Origin: Thioalkalivibrio sp. ALJ16
GTDB taxonomy: Bacteria; Pseudomonadota; Gammaproteobacteria; Ectothiorhodospirales; Ectothiorhodospiraceae
NCBI RefSeq assembly: GCF_000377345.1
Contig: NZ_KB898038.1
Coordinates: forward strand, 186,001-250,000
Reading direction: 5' to 3'
Length of the DNA stretch: 64,000 nucleotides
Part shown: positions 28,241 to 38,831 of the stretch, in pieces
Layout: every line of letters starts with the position of its first letter
Numbering within the stretch: position 1 is the first letter of the stretch
Position numbers and translations under genes: made by a program
Notes under the pieces: model-generated
Told to the model about the DNA's origin: nothing
What the model saw: only the letters and a program-made list of their open reading frames with translations
Database searches by the model: none

Positions 28241-31200
28241 TCAGTCACGCGGGCGCAGCTGCCCGAGCACCCACTCCTCCAGCGCCGCGTATTCCAGCGG
28301 CTGGCTGAAATGATACCCCTGCGCCAGCACGCAGCCGCGTTCCAGCAGGAAGGTGGCCTGTTCCGCTGTCTCGACGCCTTCCGCGATGACCTGCATGTTG
28401 AGATTGCGCCCCATGGCGATGATGGTCGCCGCGATCTCCCGATCCGCGCTCTCGCTGGCCACCCCGTCGACAAAGCTGCGATCGATCTTGAGCACATCCA
28501 GCGGATAGGTCCGCAGGGCGGCGAGCGAGGAATAGCCGGTGCCGAAGTCGTCGATCGCCAACCGAACCCCAAGCGCCTTGAGGCCGGCCAGGCGTTCGAT
28601 CGCCTGCTCGCCCTGCTGCATGATCGCAGTCTCGGTGATCTCCAGCTCCAGTTGCGCGGCGGGAAAGCCGGTCAGGTCGAGGATCTCCTCGACCCGGCTC
28701 ACGAAGTCGCTACGCTGCAGCTGTACCGGAGACAGGTTGACCGCGAGGCTGAACGGCCCGGCCCCGTTTTTTTGCAGCCGCAGCGCGGCATCGCAGGCCT
28801 CGCGCAGCACCCACTCGCCCAGCGCCACGATCAGCCCCGTGTCCTCGGCGATCGGGATGAAACGATCCGGCGGGATCATCGGTCCGTCCTCCGGCTGCCA
28901 GCGCAGCAGCGCCTCCATGCCGAACGGTCTGCCATCCTCCAGGTGGACCTGGGGCTGGTAGTGCAGCCGCAGCTGACCGCTGCCGGTCTCCAGCGCGTGA
29001 CGCAGCCGGTTCTCCAGCTCTAGTCGCTCGTCGGCGGCATGGGTCAGCGCCTGGGTATAGACACTCCAGGTCTGGCGCCCGGAGGCCTTGGCCTGATACA
29101 TCGCGGCATCGGCATGCTGGATCAGGGCCGTCACGTTGTCGCCGTGTTCGGGATAGAGGCTGATGCCGATACTGGCGTTCACGTATACCGTGCGTCCGTC
29201 CTCCAGGGTCAGTGGCTGCTCCAGGCAGGCCAGCAGATCGCCGGCACAGGCGGCGACGGCGTCCTCGCCCGCCGGGTTCTCCACCACAATCAGGAACTCG
29301 TCGCCCCCCAGACGGCCCAGCACATGCGGGGACCCGACCGCGGCGCGCAGGCGTCGCGTCACCTCGACCAGCACCTGATCCCCCACCGGGTGGCCCATGG
29401 AGTCGTTCACGTTCTTGAAGCGGTCCAGGTCCAGGTTGAGTACCGCCACGCGATGCCCGTGGGCCCGGGCCCGCTCCAGCGTCTGCTCCAGGATCACCTG
29501 CAGCTGGCTGCGATTGGGCAGGCCCGTCAGCGCGTCGTACCGCGCCAGGTGCTGCAGTTCCTCCTCCGAACGCCGCAGCTCGGACATGTCGGTCAGTACA
29601 CCAGCGTAATGCAGGGCATGACCCTGTTCGTCGTAGACCGTGTTCAGGCTGAGCCACTGCGGTGCCAGCTCGCCGTTGCGGCGGCGGTTCCAGACCTCCC
29701 CCTGCCAGTGCCCGTCATGCTGCAGCGCATCCCACATGTTCGCGAAAAACGCCGCATCGTGACGGCCGGACTGCAGAAAGCGCGGATTGCGTCCGATCGC
29801 CTCGCTTTCGGAATATCCTGTGATGTCGACGAATGCCGGGTTCACCGCGACGATCCGGGGGGTGAGGTCGGTAATCAGGATGCCGTCGCGCGTGCTTTCG
29901 AACACCGCGGCCATGCGCCGCAGCCCCAGCAGCGCCTGACGCCGCTCCAGTGCCGCGCCAAGGCTGGTGGCCACGATGCGCGACAGGCTCTGGTCGGCCT
30001 CGGTCCAGCGCTGCGCCCGCTGGACGCGATCCAGGGCAAGAAAGCCCCGGTATTCGCCATCCACATACAGGGGAACGGCCAGTACCGCCTGGCTCTGCGA
30101 GGCCTCCAGGACCTCGCGCTCTGACTCCGGCAGATCACGGACCAGCACATCCACCGTGCCACCATCGCGCAGGATCCCGTGCCAGCGCGGCAGCAGGCTC
30201 TCCAGACTCAGGTTGCGCAGCGGCGGTGGCCGAATCGCATGGTCCGCATCCGCGCGGACCCAGTAGTAGCGGTGGATGTCCAGGGCCTCGCGCTGGGCAT
30301 GGTCCAGCTCCGCGACCAGCACGTAGGTCCGGTCGGCGTTCGCCTCCTGCCCCAGTTCGGCCAGCAGGCGGTGGATCACGCGTGCCGGGTTGTCCTCGCG
30401 CAGCAGTTCCACGGTCAGCTCGGCCGCGGTTCGCAGGGCGCGTTCGCGCTCGCCCAGGGCCTGCGAGGTGCGCAGCTTCTGCGCGGCCAGTCCGGCGATC
30501 TGGGTGAACTCGTCCAGCAGCACGCGCTCGCCGGCATTCGGCCCCCGCGCCTCCTTCAGGTGGACGCTCAGCGTACCCAGCACGCTGCCGTCGGCATCAT
30601 GGAACGGGAACGACCAGCAGGCGCGGAAACCGGCGCGCGCGGACAGGTCCGCGAACCCCTTCCAGTTCGGGTGCGTGGCGCAGTTCTCCACGATCAGCGG
30701 ACGGTCACTCCAGGCGGCCTCGCCGCAGCAGCCCATACCCTGCTCGACCCGCAGGCTGCGGGTGGCACTGCGCAGCGGGTCCGGGATGCGCGGCGCGGCC
30801 ACGGCCTGCAGCTGCTGCCGGTCGGCATCCAGCAGCCGGATCGATCCATGCAGGTCCGGGGCCAGGGACTCGAGGCCGCGCACCACGTCCTCCAGCAGCC
30901 GCGGATCGCGCTCGCCGGTGGCCAGGCGCGCCAGCACATCGCCCCGCACCTCCTGCACGCGCTGATCCAGCACGCGTCGGGTCACGTCCACCAGACTGCC
31001 CGACATCCCCCCCGTTACACCCGCCAGATCCGGGTTCGCCTGGCCGCGCAGCTCCAGCCAGCACAGCGAACCGTCCGCCGCGCGCAGGCGGATCTCGCCA
31101 GCCAGCTGGCCATCGCTGGCCTCGCCGGCCGTCGCCAGCAGGCGCGAAACACGACCCCGATCCTCCAGCGGCACGAAGGACAGGATCTCCTCGCCAATTG

Positions 31201-32143
31201 CGGATTCCACCGCATAACCGGTAATCGCGGTCCAGGCCGGGTTGAGAAACCGCCAGCAGCCAGCGGCATCCAGTTCAAAGACGATGTCGCCGGCCCTGGC
31301 GATCGCCTCGCGGTAGCGGCGCTCGGAAATCGCCAGCGCCGCGCGCTCGCGGCGCAGCACGGCGCGGGCATGGATCTGGTCCAGCAGGATCGGCAGGGTC
31401 TTCAGATAGCCATCGCCCTTGGTGACGTAGTCCTCGACCCCCATGCGCAGGGCGCGGGCGGCCAGGTCCTCGGTGCCCTGGCCGGTAATCAGGATCGTGG
31501 GCAGGTCCAGCCCGCGCTCCTCGCGCAGCATGCGGGCCAGTTCCAGGCCGTCGATTCCGGGCAGGCGGTAGTCCACCAGCAGAAGATCGTGCGCGAGATC
31601 CGCATGATCGTCCGCAGGCAGGGCCGCCAGCGCTTCCTCGGCGGTGCGCACCACGTCGAGCTGCACATGCGGGGCCGCCCGCGCCAGCTCGCGCCGGGTC
31701 AGGCCGACATCGAACTCGTTGTGCTCGGCGTACAGCACCCGCAGTGGCTCGCGTGCCTCGCTAACCCCCAGGTCGCGCCGGGCACAGGCATCCACCACCC
31801 GCTGCGGCAAGCGCTCCAGATAGTCGTCCGACTTGGTCAGGTAATCGTCGGCGCCGGCCCGGAATGCGGCGACGACTGTCTCCTGTTCACCGTGACCGGT
31901 CAGCACCAGCACCGCCTCCTGCCCGCCGGCGGCACGCTGTTCGCCGATCAGCTCGAGGCCGCTCCCGTCCGGCAGACGCAGATCCACTACCAGGCAGTCA
32001 AAGGGTTCCGCCTGTGCCAACACCGCGCGGGCCGCGGCCAGCGTGGCACTGTGTTCGACGCGGGCATCCGGGACCCGACGCCCCAGGGCGCGGCGCTCCA
32101 GATCCGCGTCGGTCGGGTTGTCTTCTACGAGCAGGATGCGCAT
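28241..32143 (-). CDS. Multi-domain REC-REC-PAS-GAF-GAF-PAS-GGDEF-EAL signalling protein
   Basis: 1300 aa from the ATG at 32143 (upstream AGGGG). Two receiver domains: residues 1-125 (phospho-acceptor Asp 54 in VVDLRLPDG) and about 135-265 (LLVDYRLPG). Then PAS (about 290-390), two GAF-like regions (about 430-570 and 600-760), a second PAS (about 775-890; NPAFVDITGYSESEAIGRNPR), GGDEF (LGRLGGDEFLIV, intact; no RxxD inhibitory site five residues upstream) and EAL (GMEALLRWQ intact; DDFGTGYSSLA; QGYHFSQPL). Both c-di-GMP synthesis and breakdown are possible. Last gene of a kinase / regulator / GGDEF-EAL operon, 115 bases after the single-domain regulator. Confidence 0.93.
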   Translation of the reverse strand: MRILLVEDNPTDADLERRALGRRVPDARVEHSATLAAARAVLAQAEPFDCLVVDLRLPDGSGLELIGEQRAAGGQEAVLVLTGHGEQETVVAAFRAGADDYLTKSDDYLERLPQRVVDACARRDLGVSEAREPLRVLYAEHNEFDVGLTRRELARAAPHVQLDVVRTAEEALAALPADDHADLAHDLLLVDYRLPGIDGLELARMLREERGLDLPTILITGQGTEDLAARALRMGVEDYVTKGDGYLKTLPILLDQIHARAVLRRERAALAISERRYREAIARAGDIVFELDAAGCWRFLNPAWTAITGYAVESAIGEEILSFVPLEDRGRVSRLLATAGEASDGQLAGEIRLRAADGSLCWLELRGQANPDLAGVTGGMSGSLVDVTRRVLDQRVQEVRGDVLARLATGERDPRLLEDVVRGLESLAPDLHGSIRLLDADRQQLQAVAAPRIPDPLRSATRSLRVEQGMGCCGEAAWSDRPLIVENCATHPNWKGFADLSARAGFRACWSFPFHDADGSVLGTLSVHLKEARGPNAGERVLLDEFTQIAGLAAQKLRTSQALGERERALRTAAELTVELLREDNPARVIHRLLAELGQEANADRTYVLVAELDHAQREALDIHRYYWVRADADHAIRPPPLRNLSLESLLPRWHGILRDGGTVDVLVRDLPESEREVLEASQSQAVLAVPLYVDGEYRGFLALDRVQRAQRWTEADQSLSRIVATSLGAALERRQALLGLRRMAAVFESTRDGILITDLTPRIVAVNPAFVDITGYSESEAIGRNPRFLQSGRHDAAFFANMWDALQHDGHWQGEVWNRRRNGELAPQWLSLNTVYDEQGHALHYAGVLTDMSELRRSEEELQHLARYDALTGLPNRSQLQVILEQTLERARAHGHRVAVLNLDLDRFKNVNDSMGHPVGDQVLVEVTRRLRAAVGSPHVLGRLGGDEFLIVVENPAGEDAVAACAGDLLACLEQPLTLEDGRTVYVNASIGISLYPEHGDNVTALIQHADAAMYQAKASGRQTWSVYTQALTHAADERLELENRLRHALETGSGQLRLHYQPQVHLEDGRPFGMEALLRWQPEDGPMIPPDRFIPIAEDTGLIVALGEWVLREACDAALRLQKNGAGPFSLAVNLSPVQLQRSDFVSRVEEILDLTGFPAAQLELEITETAIMQQGEQAIERLAGLKALGVRLAIDDFGTGYSSLAALRTYPLDVLKIDRSFVDGVASESADREIAATIIAMGRNLNMQVIAEGVETAEQATFLLERGCVLAQGYHFSQPLEYAALEEWVLGQLRPRD

Positions 32144-32258
32144 GGAGCCCCTACCGAGTCGTGTACGTGATCGCGGCCACGCCGCGCGGCCCTGCCGCTC
32201 ACCATCGCCTGTATGCACATGGGTTCGGGTTGCATTGCACTTACGGGCAGCCGGGGGC

Positions 32259-32693
32259 TCAGGACGGTGCCTGGTTAAGCAGGCACCAGTACAACTCCAC
32301 CTGCTCGGCAACATCCACGAACTTGGCGAAATCGACCGGCTTTACGATGTAGGAGTTGGCCCCGCAGTCGTACGCGGTGGCGATGTCGCGATCCTCGCTG
32401 GAGGAGGTCAGCATCACCACCGGGATACGCCGAAAGCGCTCGTGCGCGCGGATGCGGCGCAGGACCTCGAGGCCATCGATCTTGGGCAGCTTGATATCCA
32501 GCAGGATCACCGCCGGTGGCGCGCGTTCGCCGCGCTCCCAGCATTCGATCAGCTCCAGGGCCTCCAGGCCGTCGCGCGCCACCTCCAGCGGATTGGTCAG
32601 CTTGCGCCGCTCGAAGGCGCGCCGCATCAGGTCGATGTCGACCGGGTTGTCCTCCACCACCAGGATGGCGGGCTGGCGCGTGGCGGTACTCAC
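32259..32693 (-). CDS. Single-domain response regulator (Rcp1/CheY-like)
   Basis: 144 aa with a GTG start overlapping the kinase stop (GTGA). A stand-alone receiver: acidic pocket VVEDNP (about residue 14), phospho-acceptor Asp in [11 protein letters not shown] (about residue 67), Thr in VMLTSSS, and Lys in IVKPVD. The [15 protein letters not shown] and YWCLLNQ end are typical of the Rcp1-type regulators that pair with phytochrome-like histidine kinases. It has no output domain, so it probably relays phosphate or binds a partner, possibly the twin-receiver protein encoded downstream. Confidence 0.94.
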   Translation of the reverse strand: MSTATRQPAILVVEDNPVDIDLMRRAFERRKLTNPLEVARDGLEALELIECWERGERAPPAVILLDIKLPKIDGLEVLRRIRAHERFRRIPVVMLTSSSEDRDIATAYDCGANSYIVKPVDFAKFVDVAEQVELYWCLLNQAPS

Positions 32694-34840
32694 CGTGGCA
32701 GCTCCACCCGGAACACCGCGCCCTCGCCCGGCTTGCCCTCGGCGCGGATGCGGCCACCGAGACGGTTGACCGCACGCCGCACCAGGGCCAGCCCGACGCC
32801 GGTCCCGGGATAGACCTCGGCTCGATTCAGACGCTGGAAGATGTCGAAGATCCGGTCCTGAAACGCCATGTCAAAGCCGATCCCGTTGTCACGTACCGTG
32901 ATCGCGAGTGTAGCGCCGCCGGTTTCCGCCTGCACCGTTATATGCGGATGCTCCCGCTCCGCGCTGAACTTGAGGGCGTTTTCCAGAAGATTGCGCAGGA
33001 TCAGCGCCACGCCGTCGGGGTCGCTGACCAGACGCAGGTCGGGGTCGATGTCCAGCACGACCTCGGCCCGGCCGAGCAGGTCCGGCGCCATCGATTCCAG
33101 CACCTCCTCCACCAGTGCGCGCAGCCGGATCTCGTGCTCCTCCAGCGCGCGCCGCTCCATGCGCGAGTAGGCCAGCAGATCCGAAATCAGCTCGTGCATC
33201 TGGGCCACGCCGGTGCGGATGTTGTGGATAAATACCTTGCCCTCGCCCTCCAGCTGCTCCCCATAGTCCGACTCCAGCAACTGGCTGTAGCCCTCGATCC
33301 CGCGCAGCGGGGCCTTCAGGTCGTGGGACACCGCGTACGAAAACGATTCCAGTTCCTGGTTCAGCGCCTGCAGTGCGGCCGTGCGTTCGTTCACCCGCTG
33401 CTCCAGGGTGGTGTTCAGCTCGCGCAGTGCCTGCTCGTTGCGCTTGAGCTCGCTGACCTCGAGGACCGTGCCCTGCACATAGTGCAGCCCGTCGGGCCGG
33501 GCCACCGGGGTCTCCATGGTGAAGCTGAACCAGGCCGCCTCTCGGACCTCCGAGCGGGCCTTCAGCAGCAGCCGTTGCGGCCCGGGGTTGCCCCCGGCGA
33601 TCAGGGTCTCCATGGCGGCGGCGAAGCGCGGCCCATCCTCGGCCTCGAGGTCGAAGAAATCCCGGGCAAAACGCTCCAGGGTCGGCGTGCCGCGATGGGC
33701 ATCCCACCCGAGCAGACCATAGAGACGGTCCGACCACCACATCTCGCGCGCCTCCAGCAGGTACTCCCAGCTGCCCAGCCCGGCATGGCGCTCGGCCTGG
33801 CTCAGACGGTCAAGCTGGCGCGCCAGTGCCGACTCCGCCTGCTTGCGCGCCTCGATGTTGCGCAGGGTGACCAGGAGCAGGCGCTCGCCGCTGATCTCGG
33901 TGGCCTGCAGATTGGCCTCCACCCAGAAGGCATGGCCGTCGCGGTGGCGCGCCCGCCACTCGAACACCAGCTGTTCACCGCGCCGCGCGCGCTCCATCAG
34001 GGCCTTCTGGCGCGCGGGGTCGAAACCCGGCTCGTTCGCGCTCAGCTCATCCACGCTGCAGCCGAGCAGCTCGGAACGGTCATAGCCGTACATCTGCTCG
34101 GCCGCCGCGTTCGCCCCGACCAGGTGTTCGCTGTCGAGATCCTGCAGCAGGATGGCCTCCTGCACGTTGTCGAAGATCGCGCGAAAACGCGCCTCGGAGT
34201 CGCGCAGGTCGCGTTCGGCGCGCAGGCGCTCGGTCACGTCCAGCAGCAGACCGTGGATGCGGGTGACCCGGCCGCCCTCGTCGCGGGTCAGCCAGGTGCG
34301 GTCCTCCAGCCAGATCCAGCCACCCTCGCCGCCACGCAGGCGATAGATCTGGGTGTAGCGGTCGGGGCCCTGATCAATGTGCGTGGCCACATCAGTCACG
34401 ATGCGGTCGATGTCGTCGGGGTGGATCAGGTCGGCATAGCGCACCTCGCCCCCCAGCAGCGCGCGCCGATCCAGGCCCCAGCGCCCGATATTCGGCGACA
34501 CGAAGGTTACCGGCCAGCCGGGGGTGGTGGCCCACTCGATCGCGACCACCGGAGAACGCTCCATGATGCCGGTCAGGCGGCGCGCCTCGTGGGAGGCCCG
34601 GGCGCGCGCGCGCAGGGGGTAGTACACCAGCAGGAACAGACCGGCGGCGGTCACCCCGACGTAGGCCCAGCCCTTGAAGGTCTGCAGCAGCGCCAGCATC
34701 GCCACGTCGTCGACCATCTGCAGCAGCGCCCAGTCGGACAGTCCGATCCACAGCAAACCGAATACCAGGTAGACCGCGGCAATGATCGCCGCCGTGCGTC
34801 CTGCGCCGGCCTGCCGGCCCGCCTTGTCGCCTCGCGCCAT
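32690..34840 (-). CDS. Membrane-associated PAS-containing sensor histidine kinase
   Basis: 716 aa. Two TM helices near the N-terminus (about 17-36 and 52-73, short loop) precede three PAS/PAC units (about 85-215, 215-335, 345-470; each ending in a [14 protein letters not shown]-like PAC stretch). A coiled coil leads to HisKA ([19 protein letters not shown], phospho-His at about 500) and HATPase_c (N box [14 protein letters not shown]1 [10 protein letters not shown] box FQRLNRA, G2 [11 protein letters not shown]). The SHDLKAPL form is typical of phytochrome-like kinases. First gene of its operon and coupled to the response regulator. Divergent from hisI. Confidence 0.94.
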   Translation of the reverse strand: MARGDKAGRQAGAGRTAAIIAAVYLVFGLLWIGLSDWALLQMVDDVAMLALLQTFKGWAYVGVTAAGLFLLVYYPLRARARASHEARRLTGIMERSPVVAIEWATTPGWPVTFVSPNIGRWGLDRRALLGGEVRYADLIHPDDIDRIVTDVATHIDQGPDRYTQIYRLRGGEGGWIWLEDRTWLTRDEGGRVTRIHGLLLDVTERLRAERDLRDSEARFRAIFDNVQEAILLQDLDSEHLVGANAAAEQMYGYDRSELLGCSVDELSANEPGFDPARQKALMERARRGEQLVFEWRARHRDGHAFWVEANLQATEISGERLLLVTLRNIEARKQAESALARQLDRLSQAERHAGLGSWEYLLEAREMWWSDRLYGLLGWDAHRGTPTLERFARDFFDLEAEDGPRFAAAMETLIAGGNPGPQRLLLKARSEVREAAWFSFTMETPVARPDGLHYVQGTVLEVSELKRNEQALRELNTTLEQRVNERTAALQALNQELESFSYAVSHDLKAPLRGIEGYSQLLESDYGEQLEGEGKVFIHNIRTGVAQMHELISDLLAYSRMERRALEEHEIRLRALVEEVLESMAPDLLGRAEVVLDIDPDLRLVSDPDGVALILRNLLENALKFSAEREHPHITVQAETGGATLAITVRDNGIGFDMAFQDRIFDIFQRLNRAEVYPGTGVGLALVRRAVNRLGGRIRAEGKPGEGAVFRVELPR

Positions 34841-35017
34841 GCCTGTCCCCCAAGCTGCCGGATGCGCAAGCTGCTCCCTGCACCGCGCGCCTCCTCACTC
34901 GAGCATCGACCACCCGCGCCTGCGGCGCAAGGGAAACGCGGTTTCCGCTGCCCGCCCGGGCTTCGGGCGCCGGGGCGAAAATGCTATTCTTCGCCGCTCC
35001 CGCAAGCGGACCCAGCG

Positions 35018-35458
35018 ATGTTCAAGCAACTCGAAGGCGAACCCCTTGGCGAGCGCCATCCAGCCCCCGAGGTCCTGGCGCGCCTGAAGCTCAATGCCGA
35101 TGGCCTGATCCCCGCCATTGCCCAGCAGCACGACACGGGCGAGGTCCTGATGCTCGCGTGGATGAACCGCGAGGCCCTGGACGAGACCCTGGCCACCGGC
35201 CGCGTCTGCTACTTCTCGCGCTCGCGGCAGTCGCTCTGGCGCAAGGGCGAGCAGTCCGGGCAGGTGCAGCGGCTGCATTCCCTGCACATCGACTGCGACG
35301 GCGACACCCTTCTGCTCAAGGTCGACCAGACCGGCCCGGCCTGCCACACCGGACGCCGCAGCTGCTTCTACCTGCAGGTGGAGGGCACCACGGTCACGGT
35401 GACCAGCGCCCCGGAGATCGCGCCGGAAACGCTGTACGGCAAGGGAGACGACGCATGA
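35018..35458 (+). CDS. hisI: Phosphoribosyl-AMP cyclohydrolase
   Basis: 146 aa from the ATG at 35018; a very long open frame runs upstream but is antisense to the kinase gene. HisI opens the adenine ring of PR-AMP in step 3 of histidine synthesis. Signatures: [39 protein letters not shown], the Mg site DCDGDTLLL (three Asp) and [15 protein letters not shown] with the Zn cysteines. It is the stand-alone type with no HisE domain. The last 4 bases overlap cysS (ATGA), so it is coupled to a tRNA synthetase gene and not set in a his operon. Confidence 0.97.
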   Translation: MFKQLEGEPLGERHPAPEVLARLKLNADGLIPAIAQQHDTGEVLMLAWMNREALDETLATGRVCYFSRSRQSLWRKGEQSGQVQRLHSLHIDCDGDTLLLKVDQTGPACHTGRRSCFYLQVEGTTVTVTSAPEIAPETLYGKGDDA

Positions 35459-36861
35459 GCGAAGGACGGACCCTGCGTCTGCACAACACCCTGGGCGGGC
35501 GCGACGAGCCCTTCGTCCCGCAGGACCCGCACCGGGTCACGCTCTATGTGTGCGGGCCTACGGTGTACAACCGCGTGCACATTGGCAACGGTCGACCAGT
35601 GGTGGTGTTCGATGTCCTGTTCCGCGTGCTGCGCGAGCTCTATGGACCGGAGCACGTGATCTACGCCCGCAACATCACCGACGTCGACGACAAGATCAAC
35701 AAGGCCGCGGCGGAAAACCACGAGCCGATCGCGGACCTGACCGAGCGCTACACCCGCGCCTTCCACGAGGACATCGCCGCCCTGGGCACCCTCGAGCCCA
35801 CCCTGGAGCCGCGCGCCACCGACCACATCCAGCCGATGATCGAGCTGATCGAGCGCCTGATCGCACGCGGTCACGCCTATGCCGCCGACGGCCACGTGCT
35901 GTTCGACGTGACCTCCTACCCCGATTACGGCGCACTCTCCGGGCGCTCGCTCGCGGACATGCAGGCCGGTGCCCGCGTGGAGGTCGCCGCCTACAAGCGC
36001 CACCCCGGCGATTTCGTGCTGTGGAAACCGGCCGCCGCCGACGAACCCGGCTGGGACAGCCCCTGGGGCTTCGGACGGCCGGGCTGGCACCTGGAATGCA
36101 CCGCGATGATCCGCACCCACCTGGGGCCTGCGATCGACATCCACGGCGGCGGTCACGATCTGGTATTCCCGCACCACGAGAACGAGATCGCGCAGGGCTG
36201 CGCGGCCGAGGGCTGCACCGAACACGGCACGCACTACGCGCGCTACTGGATGCACAACGGGCACCTGACCATCGACGGCGAGAAGATGTCCAAGTCGCTA
36301 GGCAACTTCCGGCTGCTGCACGACCTGCTGCAGCACTATCCGGGGGAGGCCCTGCGCCTGGCCCTGCTGTCGCGCCACTACCGTGCCCCGCTGAACTTCT
36401 CGGAAGAGACCCTGAACCAGTCGCGCAACAGCCTGAACAGCCTGTATCGCGTGCTGCGCGATGCCGCCGAGGTCACCCCCGAGGCGGTGGCGGCCGCGGA
36501 GACCCCGGTGTTCGCGGCCCTGCTGGACGACCTCAACACCCCGGCGGCGATCACCGCGTTGCACCGCCTGGGGGATGCCCTGGCGACCGCCCCCGCCGAC
36601 CGGCGCGCCCGCTGCAAGGGTGAACTGCTGGCCGGCGCGGCCCTGCTGGGCCTGCTGCAGCAGGACCCGGCCGCCTGGTTCCAGGGCAGCGAGGGTGACA
36701 CCGACCTGGCCGCCTGGGTGGAAGACCGCATCGCCGCGCGCCAGGCTGCGCGTCAGGCACGCGATTTCGCCGCCGCCGATGCGATCCGCGACGAACTAAC
36801 CGCGCGCGGGATCGAACTCGAGGACACCCCGGACGGCACGCGCTGGCAGCGCGCGACCTGA
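35455..36861 (+). CDS. cysS: Cysteine--tRNA ligase
   Basis: 468 aa, normal for the family. Class I synthetase charging tRNA-Cys in the cytoplasm. HIGH-type motif VHIGN follows the zinc Cys of [17 protein letters not shown] and [18 protein letters not shown] hold the remaining zinc ligands; KMSKS is present in [11 protein letters not shown]. The C-terminal DALR/anticodon region ends with [30 protein letters not shown], which is diagnostic for CysRS. Translationally coupled to hisI. The DUF1007 gene starts 6 bases after its stop. Confidence 0.98.
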   Translation: MSEGRTLRLHNTLGGRDEPFVPQDPHRVTLYVCGPTVYNRVHIGNGRPVVVFDVLFRVLRELYGPEHVIYARNITDVDDKINKAAAENHEPIADLTERYTRAFHEDIAALGTLEPTLEPRATDHIQPMIELIERLIARGHAYAADGHVLFDVTSYPDYGALSGRSLADMQAGARVEVAAYKRHPGDFVLWKPAAADEPGWDSPWGFGRPGWHLECTAMIRTHLGPAIDIHGGGHDLVFPHHENEIAQGCAAEGCTEHGTHYARYWMHNGHLTIDGEKMSKSLGNFRLLHDLLQHYPGEALRLALLSRHYRAPLNFSEETLNQSRNSLNSLYRVLRDAAEVTPEAVAAAETPVFAALLDDLNTPAAITALHRLGDALATAPADRRARCKGELLAGAALLGLLQQDPAAWFQGSEGDTDLAAWVEDRIAARQAARQARDFAAADAIRDELTARGIELEDTPDGTRWQRAT

Positions 36862-36866
36862 CGCCG

Positions 36867-37514
36867 ATGCGCCCCCGCCGCTGGATCGCCCGCCTGAGCC
36901 TGCTGGTCGGCCTGCTGCTGCCGGCCAGCCTGCTCGCCCACCCGCATGCCTGGATCGACCTGCGCGTAGGGCTGGTCTTCAACGATCACGGGCAGCTGCT
37001 GCGCATGGACCAGTCCTGGCGGATCGACCCGACCTACAGCCACATGCTGCTGGAGGACCTGACCCGCGAACTGGATGGCGACATCGATATCGACACCGCG
37101 CTGGAGCATGCCGCCGAACGCATGCTCGACAACCTGGCCGCCTATGACTACTTCACCGAGCTCGGCCTGGATGCGGACAAACTCGACGTCCCGCGCGCGC
37201 GCAATGCCCGCCTGACACTGGAAGACCGGCGCCTGCATCTGCGCTTCGAACTGCCGCTGGAGGGCCTCGACATCACCGCCGGGGCACCCTTCACCTACCG
37301 GGTGTTCGATCCGGAATACTGGATCGAGATCCTGCACGACCCGGACGACATCGTGTTCGTGGAGAACCAGCCCGGCTGCGCGGTCGAGGTCGCCGCTGCG
37401 CGACCGGACCCGCAGCTGATCCGCTATGCCGCCACCCTCGAACGCCAGGACCGCAGCCCGGTCTCCGATCTCGGGCGCCACTTCGCGGAAACGGCCTCGC
37501 TGGAATGTGACTGA
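36867..37514 (+). CDS. DUF1007 family periplasmic protein
   Basis: 215 aa with a signal peptide (LSLLVGLLLPASLLA, cleavage before HPHAW near residue 25). HPHAWID directly after cleavage, the DQSWRIDPTYSHM segment and the final FAETASLECD are typical of DUF1007. Family members sit next to NicO/RcnA-type Ni/Co exporters or zinc-uptake genes and are thought to handle metal in the periplasm; the N-terminal HPH could be a metal ligand once exposed. The next gene is indeed a NicO transporter, 83 bases on. Starts 6 bases after cysS, so it may be read through from hisI-cysS. Confidence 0.87.
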   Translation: MRPRRWIARLSLLVGLLLPASLLAHPHAWIDLRVGLVFNDHGQLLRMDQSWRIDPTYSHMLLEDLTRELDGDIDIDTALEHAAERMLDNLAAYDYFTELGLDADKLDVPRARNARLTLEDRRLHLRFELPLEGLDITAGAPFTYRVFDPEYWIEILHDPDDIVFVENQPGCAVEVAAARPDPQLIRYAATLERQDRSPVSDLGRHFAETASLECD

Positions 37515-37597
37515 GAGCCCGGTGAAGCCCGCAATGGCCCTGCAAAGTCGCTGACCGGACACCGCGCGCCACACTCAAGTTGTTATACAGTTTCACC

Positions 37598-38722
37598 ATG
37601 CCAAACCGAATCCCACGCCCGCTTCGCTATGCCCTGCCAGGCCTGCTGCTGATGCTCGTGCTGACCACCAGCGGGCTGGCTCAGTCCGAGGGGGGGCATC
37701 CGCTGGGCGCACCCACCGCGCCCCCCGCCACAGCCGATGCCGCACCGCCCGCCGACACCCTCGGCGTGACCACCCCGCTGTCCGAGCCCCCCGGCACCCT
37801 GGAACGCCTGACCGCATGGATGCTGCAGACCCAGCGTCAGCTGCACCGCGACCTGACCGAGGGCCTGCATGCGCTGCGCGACGGCCCCACGGCGCAGACC
37901 GCCGGCGCACTGATCCTGGTCAGCCTGCTGTACGGGGTGTTCCATGCCGCCGGCCCCGGCCACGGCAAGGCCGTGATCAGTGCCTACCTGCTGACCCAGC
38001 CGCAGAACCTGCGCCGCGGCATCCTGCTGTCCACGGTGTCCGCACTGGCGCAGGGGGTCACCGCCATCGCCCTGGTCGGCGTGCTGATCGGCCTGTTCGG
38101 CTGGCTGGCGCGGGATACCCTGGGCCAGGTCCGCACCCTCGAGATCGCCAGCTTTGCCCTGGTGGCCCTGCTGGGTCTTTGGCTGATGCTGCGCGCGCTG
38201 CGCCACGCCTGGCGCCTGTACCACGCCCACCGCGCCGCCGCGCACGCGTCTGATCATCGGCACCCCCCTGGGCATGAGCACACGCATGAGCACGGACATC
38301 ACGACCACGCCCATGCGCACCCGCAGGGCGCAGACTGCGGGTGCGGCACGCCGCATCACGTCGACCCCAACCACACCGGCACTTGGTGGGGCACGGTACT
38401 GGCCGTGGGCATCCGCCCCTGTTCCGGGGCTGTGCTGATCATGGCGGTGTCCACCGCCCTGGGCCTGGCCTGGGCGGGGGTCGCCGCGGTGCTGGCGATG
38501 TCGCTGGGCACCGCGGCGACGGTCTCGGTCCTGGCGACCCTGGCGGTCTCCGCCCGCGACTGGACCCGACGCTGGCTGGGCCCCACGCGAATGGGCCGCC
38601 TGACCTACATCGGCCCGGCCCTGGGGCTGACCGGTGGCGGCATAATCGCCCTGATCGGGTTCAGCCTGGTGCTGGGCGCGATCGCCTACCAGCCGGCGGC
38701 TCACCCCCTGGGCATCCGCTAG
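37598..38722 (+). CDS. NicO/RcnA-family nickel/cobalt transporter
   Basis: 374 aa from the ATG at 37598, for which I see no SD; a TTG 6 codons upstream is less likely. A signal-like N-terminus is followed by about six TM helices. The transport signature HAAGPGHGKAVISAYLL (HX4DH-like, about residue 120) is present, and a cytoplasmic or periplasmic His-rich loop (about residues 216-255, repeated HEH/HDHAH) separates the halves. GIRPCSGAVLIMA and SLGTAATVS mark the second half. NicO proteins of this type export Ni/Co or import Zn. The upstream DUF1007 partner supports a metal role. The upstream TTGTTATAC may be promoter sequence. Confidence 0.91.
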   Translation: MPNRIPRPLRYALPGLLLMLVLTTSGLAQSEGGHPLGAPTAPPATADAAPPADTLGVTTPLSEPPGTLERLTAWMLQTQRQLHRDLTEGLHALRDGPTAQTAGALILVSLLYGVFHAAGPGHGKAVISAYLLTQPQNLRRGILLSTVSALAQGVTAIALVGVLIGLFGWLARDTLGQVRTLEIASFALVALLGLWLMLRALRHAWRLYHAHRAAAHASDHRHPPGHEHTHEHGHHDHAHAHPQGADCGCGTPHHVDPNHTGTWWGTVLAVGIRPCSGAVLIMAVSTALGLAWAGVAAVLAMSLGTAATVSVLATLAVSARDWTRRWLGPTRMGRLTYIGPALGLTGGGIIALIGFSLVLGAIAYQPAAHPLGIR

Positions 38723-38831
38723 CCGGATTCGCACATCGTCCGGCAATACCGCCTTCACCACCCCGGGGCTTGCCCCCGGAGTGGGCGTCCTCTAACGTCC
38801 GGGGGAATCCCATTGCGCGCGCGAGGTTTCC

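Noticed and set aside
32516-35017. Long N-terminal extension in frame with hisI
   Set aside because: Antisense to the histidine kinase; HisI homology begins at the ATG at 35018.
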